The position numbers and the translations under genes were made by a program. 11,755 bases of DNA. Origin: Nitrospinaceae bacterium. Lineage in GTDB: Bacteria > Nitrospinota > Nitrospinia > Nitrospinales > VA-1. The notes beneath the pieces were generated by a model. That model had not been told where the DNA came from. It made no database searches and saw only the letters and a program-made list of their open reading frames with translations. Shown one piece after another: positions 1 through 6,901 of this stretch. The stretch's first letter is position 1, and each line of letters begins with the position of its first letter. The stretch lies in NCBI GenBank assembly GCA_029261675.1, contig JAJDBA010000305.1:1-11755 (forward strand), given 5' to 3'.

Positions 1-71
1 ACAAATGTAAGAAACAAGCTTACAATGAAAACGCAGGAATAAACCAGAAACTGTTTAAGACACTTCTCCAT
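1..71 (-). CDS. N-terminus of an exported or membrane protein (partial, runs off left edge)
   Basis: Reading leftward from an ATG at 71-69, the visible residues are MEKCLKQFLVYSCVFIVSLF followed by LTF, 23 complete codons with no stop. A short basic start (two Lys) followed by a long hydrophobic run is typical of a Sec signal peptide or signal anchor. The start is supported by a near-perfect Shine-Dalgarno, GGAGGAGG on the minus strand (81-88), 9 bases upstream. The gene begins 58 bases after the cytochrome stop on the same strand, so the two may be co-transcribed, and an exported partner of the cytochrome would fit. Nothing can be said about function because the rest lies outside the window. 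Confidence 0.6.
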   Translation of the reverse strand, partial: MEKCLKQFLVYSCVFIVSLFLTF

Positions 72-80
72 CAACACTAC

Positions 81-88
81 CCTCCTCC
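81..88 (-). promoter_or_regulatory. Strong ribosome binding site for the left-edge gene
   Basis: GGAGGAGG on the minus strand, complementary to the anti-SD end of 16S rRNA, 9 bases before the ATG at 71. It is the strongest SD on the minus strand in this window and is the main reason for calling the partial gene. Confidence 0.6.
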
Positions 89-129
89 AAAGCAATGGAC
101 AACTCGCTACAATTTTTAACTAAATAAAA

Positions 130-2097
130 TTAATTGAAAACATCAAAAATAGAGTCAAGAAAAGAAGTCTCCATAACATTCTTCCCACCTTCGACATCAA
201 AAACAATCTCTTTACTACCTAGAACCTCGTACCCGGCAGCAACGTTTTCAGCTACCTCTCGAGCACTCATTGCATAATCAAAACCTCGATTCTTGATAGC
301 TCCAATCAAGTTGGCAGGTGCCATGCCAGCAATAAAGTCTATCTTAGCTTTATAGGGGCCTTTACCCGTCAACAAATCACCATCTACCTTATATTTCGCC
401 CACTTATAATCCAGAGGAGCTAAGCTTCTCCGATTAATTCTTTCAACAGGACTTTCTCCGGTCAAAATAAGAGAACGTGTAGTAGGCCTCAAGAAAGGGA
501 TTGTAGTAATTGGATACGGAACCGGGATGACCCGCTCTCTTTCACCACCGCGACTATTCGTTACTAGAATACGACCACGAAGATCAAACAACTGATCATC
601 TAAAGGAAGATCCCCATTAATGACATAGGCCGATTCATGATCGCGCACATCCCCATTCGGGTCATAGTCACCCGATTTAAAGATCGCCTTCCCAGTACTA
701 TCCGTAACGGTTACCTGCATAAAGATAAGTCTTTCAGCTGCAAAACCCGTTGGCACATTGTGACCGTCCGTCAAGTTTTCGACCTTAACCTTAAATGCAA
801 GTCCCCCTTTATCGCTTCGAGTGACAACAGCCTCTCCAAGCTTATAACCATTATTTAGGACTTCTAATCGTTTCTGCCGAACCCATTCCAAACGCTCGAA
901 CTGCACATTTAAAATTTCACGTGCATCATAGCGATCATCCACCGATTCCCATCTTGATGGAAATTTCATATCTTCAGGAACGGTATCTTCAAACTTATCT
1001 GTCCCCCACCCCGCTTCATGGTCAAACTGTAACCATTCTCTCATCGTCGCCAATTCCTGAGCTTCGACATTATGCGGAAAGAGACCAGGGTGTATGACGG
1101 AATAATCTGGACCTGCAAAAATATGATTTGTTAATTTACGAGGCTTAGTTTCTTTCCCCCCTACCACTGCAGCGGGGCCTTCTTCATAACCTGAAGGAAC
1201 GCCCTGCTCTTTGCCCATATGGCAGTCCTGACATGTGGTTCCTTTTGCAGCTGCCGGAGACATTCGATATTCACTGAAAGCCTCTTCCAGACGAAAACCG
1301 TTCAGCAGAGTTACATCGTGACATTGGCCACAAAAAGTTGAACTGGAAAGCGACTCAAACTTCACTGCCTTGGTATGAATTTTTCTACCTGGCTTACCCT
1401 TCTCGGTCACCACTCGATATTCATCCGTGTTATCCAGAACACGTGCCAATTCTTCGCCACCTTTGGGCCCATAGACCGGAGCGAGCAAATCGCCTTTCTG
1501 GATTGCCAAACGACCACTGCGTTTGTTATAGGTCTTGTTCATTCGATGACAGGCAATACAGGTAATCCCCTCGCGCGAAGAAGGATGACGATCCAGATTA
1601 CTCATAAAAGGATCTTCATTCATGTTTGCGCCAATGGGAGTATGACATCGAAAACAAAAATCACCATTTGTCCCACTGGTGATCTCATTTGTAAAACTAC
1701 TGAAAGAGAGGTAAACAGGGCTCAACTGTGCATAAGAGTGTTGAGACACCGACCATTCTTTATAATGTTTTGGGTGACAGGTCGCACAGGTGGTTGCGGA
1801 AGGGTAATCGTTTTCAATAAATAAATTTGCATGTTCGGTAGCGGCCATAGCAGCTACATCCCGATCATCATCTGTCTCTGCAGCATCGCCCTTCATTTCC
1901 CCCTTCATCCCAGAGGAAGACTTGGAGCCCATGGCTTTATCATCACCAGATTTAGCCATCATATCTGGTTTGCCGGAGTCTTTCTTCGACATTGTTCCAG
2001 ACATATTCTTGTTACAAGAAAAAAGGAAAAATATTGAAAGGATGAAAACAAAAAATGGAAGGAATCCACTTCGGTTACTACCCGAACCCAAACCCAT
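130..2097 (-). CDS. Pentahaem c-type cytochrome lipoprotein (cytochrome c554-like)
   Basis: Predicted exported electron-transfer protein of 655 residues. Residues 9-28 form a signal peptide ending in a lipobox-like LFSC, with Cys28 as the probable lipidated residue; Phe at -2 is atypical but tolerable. A Met/Lys/Ser/Asp/Gly-rich linker (about 30-80) would tether the folded part. Five CxxCH haem-attachment motifs follow: CATCH (104-108), CFRCH (148-152), CIACH (180-184), CGQCH (256-260) and CQDCH (289-293). Extra histidines (such as those near 111, 120, 171 and 325) could be distal ligands. The spacing and the segments around motifs 1-3 resemble the cytochrome c554/c-prime family. Residues about 330-655 have no haem motif; they contain a GHNVPTG segment (445-451) and beta-rich-looking sequence often found at the C-terminus of such multihaem proteins. 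The donor and acceptor cannot be inferred. The start is chosen because it gives a normal-length signal peptide. Confidence 0.88.
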   Translation of the reverse strand: MGLGSGSNRSGFLPFFVFILSIFFLFSCNKNMSGTMSKKDSGKPDMMAKSGDDKAMGSKSSSGMKGEMKGDAAETDDDRDVAAMAATEHANLFIENDYPSATTCATCHPKHYKEWSVSQHSYAQLSPVYLSFSSFTNEITSGTNGDFCFRCHTPIGANMNEDPFMSNLDRHPSSREGITCIACHRMNKTYNKRSGRLAIQKGDLLAPVYGPKGGEELARVLDNTDEYRVVTEKGKPGRKIHTKAVKFESLSSSTFCGQCHDVTLLNGFRLEEAFSEYRMSPAAAKGTTCQDCHMGKEQGVPSGYEEGPAAVVGGKETKPRKLTNHIFAGPDYSVIHPGLFPHNVEAQELATMREWLQFDHEAGWGTDKFEDTVPEDMKFPSRWESVDDRYDAREILNVQFERLEWVRQKRLEVLNNGYKLGEAVVTRSDKGGLAFKVKVENLTDGHNVPTGFAAERLIFMQVTVTDSTGKAIFKSGDYDPNGDVRDHESAYVINGDLPLDDQLFDLRGRILVTNSRGGERERVIPVPYPITTIPFLRPTTRSLILTGESPVERINRRSLAPLDYKWAKYKVDGDLLTGKGPYKAKIDFIAGMAPANLIGAIKNRGFDYAMSAREVAENVAAGYEVLGSKEIVFDVEGGKNVMETSFLDSIFDVFN

Positions 2098-2271
2098 GAC
2101 TTAGCCCCCGTTATTACTAGTAAAAGTTTTATTCAGCCTATTTTGCCAATTAAATGACCAAAAAGGAACTCTCATCGGAAATGAGGCCCTTAAATTTTTG
2201 CTTACGAATTTTACCCTAAAGTACCTTAAACCCAACTCAACAAACTAAAAATCAATACACTCCAATGTATT

Positions 2272-2297
2272 TTTCAAAGTGTAATATTACCTTGAAA
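2272..2297. promoter_or_regulatory. 26-bp near-palindrome, candidate operator upstream of the cytochrome gene
   Basis: TTTCAA (2272-2277) pairs with TTGAAA (2292-2297), and the core GTAATATTAC (2281-2290) is a perfect 10-bp palindrome. The arms can be extended by one base pair if a single bulge is allowed. It lies about 175 bases upstream of the cytochrome ATG. This size and symmetry suit a dimeric regulator site, but no cognate regulator is visible and the AT-rich setting raises the chance of coincidence. Confidence 0.3.
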
Positions 2298-2348
2298 TCC
2301 AAATGGGTCAAGCAATTATTTTCCTTCTCCTCTCCAAGCAAACGCTAA

Positions 2349-2397
2349 ATGCCCGGATATGTAAATAAATCATTATTTATCAATCTATTATGGGCAT
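2349..2397. repeat. Nested inverted repeat (two-tier stem-loop)
   Basis: The outer arms ATGCCC (2349-2354) and GGGCAT (2392-2397) are exactly complementary. Inside them ATAAAT (2365-2370), loop CATT, and ATTTAT (2375-2380) form a second perfect stem. It is in noncoding DNA. It could be part of a small RNA, a leader structure or chance. Confidence 0.3.
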
Positions 2398-2503
2398 AGA
2401 AAAGTCCGAGAATGTTTTAACAAAACCTTTTAAGAATTCTTTTTCCAGGAGAGCAGGTATTGTTTCATTAATTTTTCTTCATTAAATAAGCTTTAATATC
2501 AAA

Positions 2504-2522
2504 AATTGCGATTATTGCAATT
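2504..2522 (-). terminator. Weak candidate terminator of the eight-gene operon
   Basis: On the minus strand, AATTGC, a 7-base loop and GCAATT form a 6-bp stem whose 3' arm runs into a short T-tract (2501-2505 as T on the minus strand). It lies 89 bases past the stop of the last operon gene. The stem has only two G-C pairs, so termination would be inefficient. No better intrinsic terminator was found between 2612 and 2098. Confidence 0.25.
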
Positions 2523-2611
2523 GAGCCCTTCCCAATTAGAAGATTTGACAACTATAAGTTTTTTTTCACAAGCTGAGAACACTTACAGCAACTTACCAAC
2601 CCGTGCACGGA

Positions 2612-3457
2612 TTAGAGCTTACTACTTAAAAGAATATGTATGAGGTAGGTAAAAATAAATTGCGCGCTGATCATCCCGGCGAGAAAGTTAAGGCTTTGAC
2701 CCGGCATAGACACCAAACCCAAAACCGCTATAAGAAACAACGGAAAGTCGATTCCATTCCATCTCCAGAGTTTAAGAAGGTTTTTTACCTTATTAAAATA
2801 TTCCTGCCGTTGCTCCGGGTTGAGCACTATCGCATCCACGGTTTCCATATTTTGCAGTTCTTTAAGCACAACCCACTTACCATGAAAAATCAATTGTTGT
2901 GCTTGCATATAATAAAAATAAACAACGAGAACCACTGATGATTTTTGCCGGATTTTCTCTACGGTACTTTGAATTTCTCTATCCATACCATCAAATCCCT
3001 TCAGCACCATCGTGCCAAAGGTTTGCTTGCAGTAATCGTAGGATATCGCACGCAGAATGGTAAAGACCGCTATAACGATTAACGCTGTTTTGAAATCTGG
3101 GTAACCAGAAATAATTCCATAAATCACCGCCAAATAAGCAAAATAACCAGCAATTCCATCAATCAGTCGCCCCCAATCACTGGCCATGTTCTTAGCTCTG
3201 GCTAGTTGCCCGTCAACACAATCCAGAATCAGAGTTAGCTCGAGAAGCAGTCCACCCATTGCGCTGTAGGCCCAGCTTCCCTGACTGAATGAGTAGCCCG
3301 ATGCAAACCCCACCAGAACGGATAGGTAAGTCACCTGATTAGGAGTGATAGAAGTATTTTTTAAGACCTCCACAAATCTCTTCGCAATCGGGTCATGGAT
3401 ATAGATATTAACCGGTTCGGCGAGGTCTTTTAATGCGTGATCGGTTTTATCTGTCAT
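2612..3457 (-). CDS. CDP-alcohol phosphotransferase-like membrane protein with a variant motif
   Basis: Integral membrane protein of 281 residues. Members of this family transfer a phospho-alcohol from a CDP-alcohol to a hydroxyl acceptor, or use CDP-diacylglycerol as donor. The signature DxxDGxxAR is present as D79-C-V-D82-G83-Q-L-A86-R87, then G96 and D100 at the proper spacing. The last aspartate, expected at 104 and normally the catalytic base, is Gly (GGT codon, one base from GAT). Hydrophobic helices lie at about 43-60, 66-80, 104-118, 123-138, 174-190, 238-250 and 256-277, with a long polar loop about 150-235 that is unusual in simple members. It starts 3 bases after the reductase stop, so it belongs to the ceramide-type operon. 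Headgroup transfer onto a ceramide is an inference from context. A changed or lost activity is possible given Gly104. Confidence 0.8.
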   Translation of the reverse strand: MTDKTDHALKDLAEPVNIYIHDPIAKRFVEVLKNTSITPNQVTYLSVLVGFASGYSFSQGSWAYSAMGGLLLELTLILDCVDGQLARAKNMASDWGRLIDGIAGYFAYLAVIYGIISGYPDFKTALIVIAVFTILRAISYDYCKQTFGTMVLKGFDGMDREIQSTVEKIRQKSSVVLVVYFYYMQAQQLIFHGKWVVLKELQNMETVDAIVLNPEQRQEYFNKVKNLLKLWRWNGIDFPLFLIAVLGLVSMPGQSLNFLAGMISAQFIFTYLIHILLSSKL

Positions 3458-3460
3458 TAC

Positions 3461-4468
3461 TTACAACCATTTCTGCTTCACATACCAATCAAGAGTATGC
3501 GCAAGACCCGTTGTCAATTTGAATTGAGGAACAAAATTAAAATCGCGAAAAAAATTTTCAGGGGAAGCCGTCCAACAACTTTGACGGATATCAATCATCC
3601 GCTGTCGGTCGAACAAAGCTGGCTTTGCACTGAGCATCGCCAGAGCCTCAAAAAAGACTGCGATGGGGACCAAAATACTTTCCGGTATCTTAAGGGTTTT
3701 TATAGAAACATTCATTTTATCAGCAGCAGCTTTCGCCACCTCTTGCCATGAGTAGGCTTCTCCATCCGTCACAAAATATAATTTTCTTTGCGGAGAACGA
3801 GGGTCGCAAACCGCAAGCATAGCCTGAACCAGATCAGCAACATAAATCAATGAAAGTTTTTTTGAGGGTTTACCAATTTGTAATCCCCACCCCTTTTTTA
3901 CCAATTTGAAAAAAGTGTATAAATTTTCCTCGCGAGGACCGTAGACTACCGGCGGGCGAATGACCTTGATAGGCAAAGATGCGGAATATTTCAGGGCAAC
4001 TTCTTCACCCGTTTTTTTCGATTGTCCATAGAAAGTTATAGGGTTTAAAACCGTGGCTTCATCCACCCATTGCCCGTCTTTTCCTGGCCCTGCTGCGGCA
4101 AGGCTACTCAAGTGCACAACCCCCTTGATACCATCTTTATAAGCAAGACATTGTTCATATAAAGTGGTGCAAACTCTGGAATTAATATCGAAATATTCTT
4201 CTCGATTTTTTGCCTTGGTGAGACCCGCACAATGAAAGACAAAATCGATACTCGGAAGGTTAGGAATTTTAAAATCGAGGTCCGCCAGGTCAACATAGTG
4301 AAGCTGAATCTTTGATGATTGAATCCATCTTAAATTTGATGATTTACGAACCAGGCAGTGGACATTGCAATCCAAAGACAACAGGCTATCAACCAGATGG
4401 CTTCCAATAAAACCATTGGCTCCGGTAACCAGTACCGTTGCCCCTTTAAGGTGAGAAAGATCGTTCAT
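3461..4468 (-). CDS. Extended SDR / 3-beta-HSD-like NAD(P)-dependent reductase, probable ceramide reductase (CerR type)
   Basis: A 335-residue Rossmann-fold protein of the extended short-chain dehydrogenase (NAD-dependent epimerase/3-beta-HSD) type. The dinucleotide motif TGANGFIG is at 15-22, the catalytic Y147-x3-K151 pair lies in YGQSKK, the preceding serines are at 121-122 (HLSSLAAAG), and RPPVVYGP (171-178) is the usual post-catalytic substrate-site motif. In the Caulobacter pathway an enzyme of this superfamily (CerR) reduces the 3-keto group of the N-acylated intermediate to make dihydroceramide. The assignment here rests on its position directly after a synthase and a ceramide-synthase-like acyltransferase. 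Its start lies inside the acyltransferase gene (23-base overlap), with no clear SD, which suggests translational coupling. Sequence alone would also allow a sugar-nucleotide epimerase or sterol-type dehydrogenase. Confidence 0.8.
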   Translation of the reverse strand: MNDLSHLKGATVLVTGANGFIGSHLVDSLLSLDCNVHCLVRKSSNLRWIQSSKIQLHYVDLADLDFKIPNLPSIDFVFHCAGLTKAKNREEYFDINSRVCTTLYEQCLAYKDGIKGVVHLSSLAAAGPGKDGQWVDEATVLNPITFYGQSKKTGEEVALKYSASLPIKVIRPPVVYGPREENLYTFFKLVKKGWGLQIGKPSKKLSLIYVADLVQAMLAVCDPRSPQRKLYFVTDGEAYSWQEVAKAAADKMNVSIKTLKIPESILVPIAVFFEALAMLSAKPALFDRQRMIDIRQSCWTASPENFFRDFNFVPQFKLTTGLAHTLDWYVKQKWL

Positions 4469-5567
4469 AGATGCGGTGTCTTTTGTAAATAGTTCCTCCT
4501 ATTTTAAACATAGGCTCCATGATATCTGCATTATCTTCCAGCATCCATGACATCTCACACCACTTAATACCATCTCTTATAAATTTTTTATACGTTTCAT
4601 AATACATATAGGCATCGATACCTAATCCACGGAACTTTTTCTTTACTCCAAGTGTTAGTACGCGATAAGAATCAATCTTATTTTTATTCCATAAAAACTT
4701 TGCCCAACCAAATGGAAAAAGCTTACCATCCAACTTAATCAATATCTGATTGACATCTGGGAGGGCCAGCGAAAAACCTACAGGCTCTCCCTTTACCTCC
4801 GCTATCAAACAATATTCTGGGTTAACAAAAGATTTCATTTCTCTTGCCGCATATGCAAATTCTTTATAGGTCATGGGAACAGAACCCCAATTCAAATCCC
4901 AGGCGGAGTTATAAATATCCCAGATAATTTTCAATTCTTCATCGAACTTTGAAAGATTTAAATTACGTAATTTAAATCGCCCTCTTTTCTCCAGCCTATG
5001 AGCTGCGCTTTGAAGGTATTCTGGAATTCCTAAAAGATCCAATCTAAAAGAAACCAAATCTTTTGACTTATTAAATCCCCATTCCTGAAAATGCTTTTCG
5101 TAATATTTTGGATTATATGGAATGCCCAGCATAGGAGTTTGATCAAACCCTTCCACCATGAGACCGCATTCGTGGTTAATGGATAAGTTCATTGGGCCAA
5201 TGAGTTTGTCAAACCCCTTCTCCTCACACCATGACTTTGCTTCATCGAATAGCAACCTCGATATATTTTCATCATCAACGGTCTCAAACATTCCCAAAAT
5301 ACCCGTATTTTTGGAATAGTTTTCCTGATAGATATGGTCGTGAACCAGAGCTATTCGCCCCAATGAATTACCTTGCTCATCTTCAGCAAGTAAAAGTTTG
5401 ACCTCAGCTCGGTCGAAGAAGGGATTGATTTGTGGATTGAGAAATTTTTTCCGCTCAGAAACTAAAGGGGGAACCCAATTGGGGTAGTCTTTATATATCT
5501 TCCATGGCAAGCGGATAAACCGGTCCAGCTCGGCAGAGCTTTTTATCTCAGCAATTTTAAAGCTCAT
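4446..5567 (-). CDS. GNAT-fold N-acyltransferase, probable bacterial ceramide synthase (bCerS type)
   Basis: A cytosolic-looking 373-residue protein with no signal peptide. The N-terminal half carries conserved-looking blocks typical of the long YghO-like GNAT family: WVPPL (31-35), NPFF (48-51), GRIALV (70-75), GPMNLSINHECGLMVEGFD (124-142) and PYNPKYYE (150-157). The C-terminal half has a GNAT acyl-CoA-binding signature, R313-G-L-G316 in KKFRGLGIDAY. The Caulobacter ceramide synthase belongs to this type rather than to the eukaryotic TLC family, and would N-acylate the 3-keto sphingoid base. The function is inferred mainly from the flanking synthase and reductase; the acyl donor is unknown. 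The ATG overlaps the stop of the upstream synthase gene as TAATG, with AAGGA close by, so coupled translation is likely. Other members of the family have no known role. Confidence 0.78.
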   Translation of the reverse strand: MSFKIAEIKSSAELDRFIRLPWKIYKDYPNWVPPLVSERKKFLNPQINPFFDRAEVKLLLAEDEQGNSLGRIALVHDHIYQENYSKNTGILGMFETVDDENISRLLFDEAKSWCEEKGFDKLIGPMNLSINHECGLMVEGFDQTPMLGIPYNPKYYEKHFQEWGFNKSKDLVSFRLDLLGIPEYLQSAAHRLEKRGRFKLRNLNLSKFDEELKIIWDIYNSAWDLNWGSVPMTYKEFAYAAREMKSFVNPEYCLIAEVKGEPVGFSLALPDVNQILIKLDGKLFPFGWAKFLWNKNKIDSYRVLTLGVKKKFRGLGIDAYMYYETYKKFIRDGIKWCEMSWMLEDNADIMEPMFKIGGTIYKRHRIYERSFSP

Positions 5568-6901
5568 TATTCCTTGGAGATAATACCCAGTTTTATACCT
5601 AGTTTCTTGAAAGACTCGAGAACTTTCTCAAGGTCTTTTTGTGTATGCGCAGAGGTGTAGCTGGTGCGTATCATGGCATTAAGGGGGGGGACTACCGGCG
5701 AAACTGCAACCCCGGCAAAAACACCTTCGTCAAAAAGGAGTCGGTTCAGATAAAGAGTTAAAGCTTCTTCACCAATTTTAATAGGCACGATGGGGATCGA
5801 ATTATTATTCACTTGAAACCCCATATCAAAAAATCCTCTTTTAATAAACGCGGTATTGTCTCGCAAGCGATTGATTCTCTCCGGCTCATTAATCATAATA
5901 TCCAAACCAGCCGTAACGCCTGCAACCGAAGCGGGAGGTAAAGCCGCAGTAAAAATAAACGCTGAAGCCTTGTGTCGAATGTATTCGGTAATTTTGGACT
6001 TGGAAGAAATAAATCCACCGATGGAACCCAAGCTTTTTGAAAAAGTTCCCATATACAAATCGATTTCATTTTCCAGGTTAAAGTAATTGGCGACCCCTTT
6101 TCCATGCTCTCCCATCACACCGAGTCCGTGCGCTTCATCAATCATCACCGTGGCACCATAATCTTTAGCGAGCTTAACAATTACAGGCAGATTTGCGATA
6201 TCGCCACTCATACTGAAAACCGTATCGGTCAAAATCATTTTACCTTCGACATCCGAATGATTTTTCAAACAATACTCCAGATGATCCATATCGTTATGCT
6301 GGTAGCGGATGGTTTTTCCAGGAGCTACGGCACAACCTTCATAAATGCTGGCATGGTTTTCGCGGTCAGAAAAAGCAACGTCTTTCCTTCCAAGCAAACA
6401 TGCAATGGTTCCCTGGTTGGCCTGGAATCCGGTAGACATGACAATCGTGTCTTCGCGGTTTAAAAAAGACGATATCTCTCGTTCCAGGTTTTTGTGTAAA
6501 TTGAAAGTTCCGTTCAAGAAGCGACTGCCAGTACAGCCAATTCCAAATTTCTCCACTGCATCCCTTGCGGCATCAACAACTCGTGGTTCTTGTGCAAGCC
6601 CCAGGTAATTATTCGTGGAAACCGATATCACTTCTTTTCCATCAATGACCACCTTGCAACCATCGATCTCTTGAATTTCCCTGAAATAGGGATAGATACC
6701 CAGTTCTTTTGCTTGTTCCGGTGCCAGATACCCAAAACATTTAGCAAGGATGCCTTTTTCTTTACTGCTCGGAGATTTCAGGTGCGAATTTTCGAAATCA
6801 AATTTCTCTTTTAACAAGGAAACAATCTTGTTCCTTTTTAAATGAGCCGGACCTGCATCCTGATTTTCTAATTCATTGAGCAGCGAAAAAGGTTTTGTCA
6901 T
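5567..6901 (-). CDS. spt: PLP-dependent alpha-oxoamine synthase, probable serine palmitoyltransferase
   Basis: A 444-residue fold-type I PLP enzyme that condenses an amino acid with an acyl thioester and releases CO2. Visible landmarks are STNNYLG (95-101), TGSRFLNGT (124-132), H183 in RENHAS (ring stacking on PLP), D255-E-A-H258 (PLP nitrogen and phosphate side) and the Schiff-base Lys289 in GTFSKSLGSIGG. Relatives that make aminoketobutyrate or 8-amino-7-oxononanoate are about 390-400 residues; the extra 50-60 N-terminal residues here and the GTFSKS context favour the serine palmitoyltransferase group. The adjacent acyltransferase and reductase genes point the same way, and no biotin genes are nearby. 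The start overlaps the desaturase stop as ATGA, with an AAAGGTG SD. A C8 run on the coding strand (5683-5690) lies within VVPPL. No acyl carrier protein gene is in the window. The amino acid used (serine, alanine or glycine) cannot be read from the sequence. Confidence 0.85.
   Translation of the reverse strand: MTKPFSLLNELENQDAGPAHLKRNKIVSLLKEKFDFENSHLKSPSSKEKGILAKCFGYLAPEQAKELGIYPYFREIQEIDGCKVVIDGKEVISVSTNNYLGLAQEPRVVDAARDAVEKFGIGCTGSRFLNGTFNLHKNLEREISSFLNREDTIVMSTGFQANQGTIACLLGRKDVAFSDRENHASIYEGCAVAPGKTIRYQHNDMDHLEYCLKNHSDVEGKMILTDTVFSMSGDIANLPVIVKLAKDYGATVMIDEAHGLGVMGEHGKGVANYFNLENEIDLYMGTFSKSLGSIGGFISSKSKITEYIRHKASAFIFTAALPPASVAGVTAGLDIMINEPERINRLRDNTAFIKRGFFDMGFQVNNNSIPIVPIKIGEEALTLYLNRLLFDEGVFAGVAVSPVVPPLNAMIRTSYTSAHTQKDLEKVLESFKKLGIKLGIISKE

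Larger units (their letters stand above)
2098..2611. other. 514-base gene-free intergenic region with several inverted repeats
   Basis: AT-rich sequence between the cytochrome start and the end of the eight-gene operon. No convincing coding frame was found on either strand. It should contain the cytochrome promoter (minus strand), but no clear sigma-70 pair was found; a TTGGCA on the minus strand about 50 bases upstream has only a weak -10 partner. Inverted repeats at 2272-2297, 2349-2397 and 2504-2522 are listed separately. A short hairpin CTCAT-cggaa-ATGAG would lie in the cytochrome leader. Confidence 0.6.

Noticed and set aside
1375..1824. 149-codon open frame on the plus strand
   Set aside because: It is fully antisense to the haem-binding part of the cytochrome gene, has no SD and shows no domain-like features; the cytochrome frame explains the region.
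2390..2485. 31-codon open frame on the plus strand in the intergenic gap
   Set aside because: No SD, no recognisable features, and the length is expected by chance.
2557..2565. T-run on the plus strand as a terminator
   Set aside because: No plus-strand gene ends before it and no stable hairpin precedes it; on the minus strand it is an A-run, useless for termination of the operon.
2587..2605. CCGTGCACGG palindrome just after the last operon stop as a terminator
   Set aside because: Only a 3-bp stem forms around a usable loop, and no T-tract follows on the minus strand.
6104..6463. 119-codon open frame on the plus strand
   Set aside because: Antisense to the synthase, whose conserved PLP motifs are clear; no start signal.
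5567..6901. 8-amino-7-oxononanoate synthase or 2-amino-3-ketobutyrate CoA ligase
   Set aside because: These share the fold and the Lys, Asp and His motifs, but the longer N-terminus, the GTFSKS context and the ceramide-type neighbours favour serine palmitoyltransferase. Not excluded by sequence alone.
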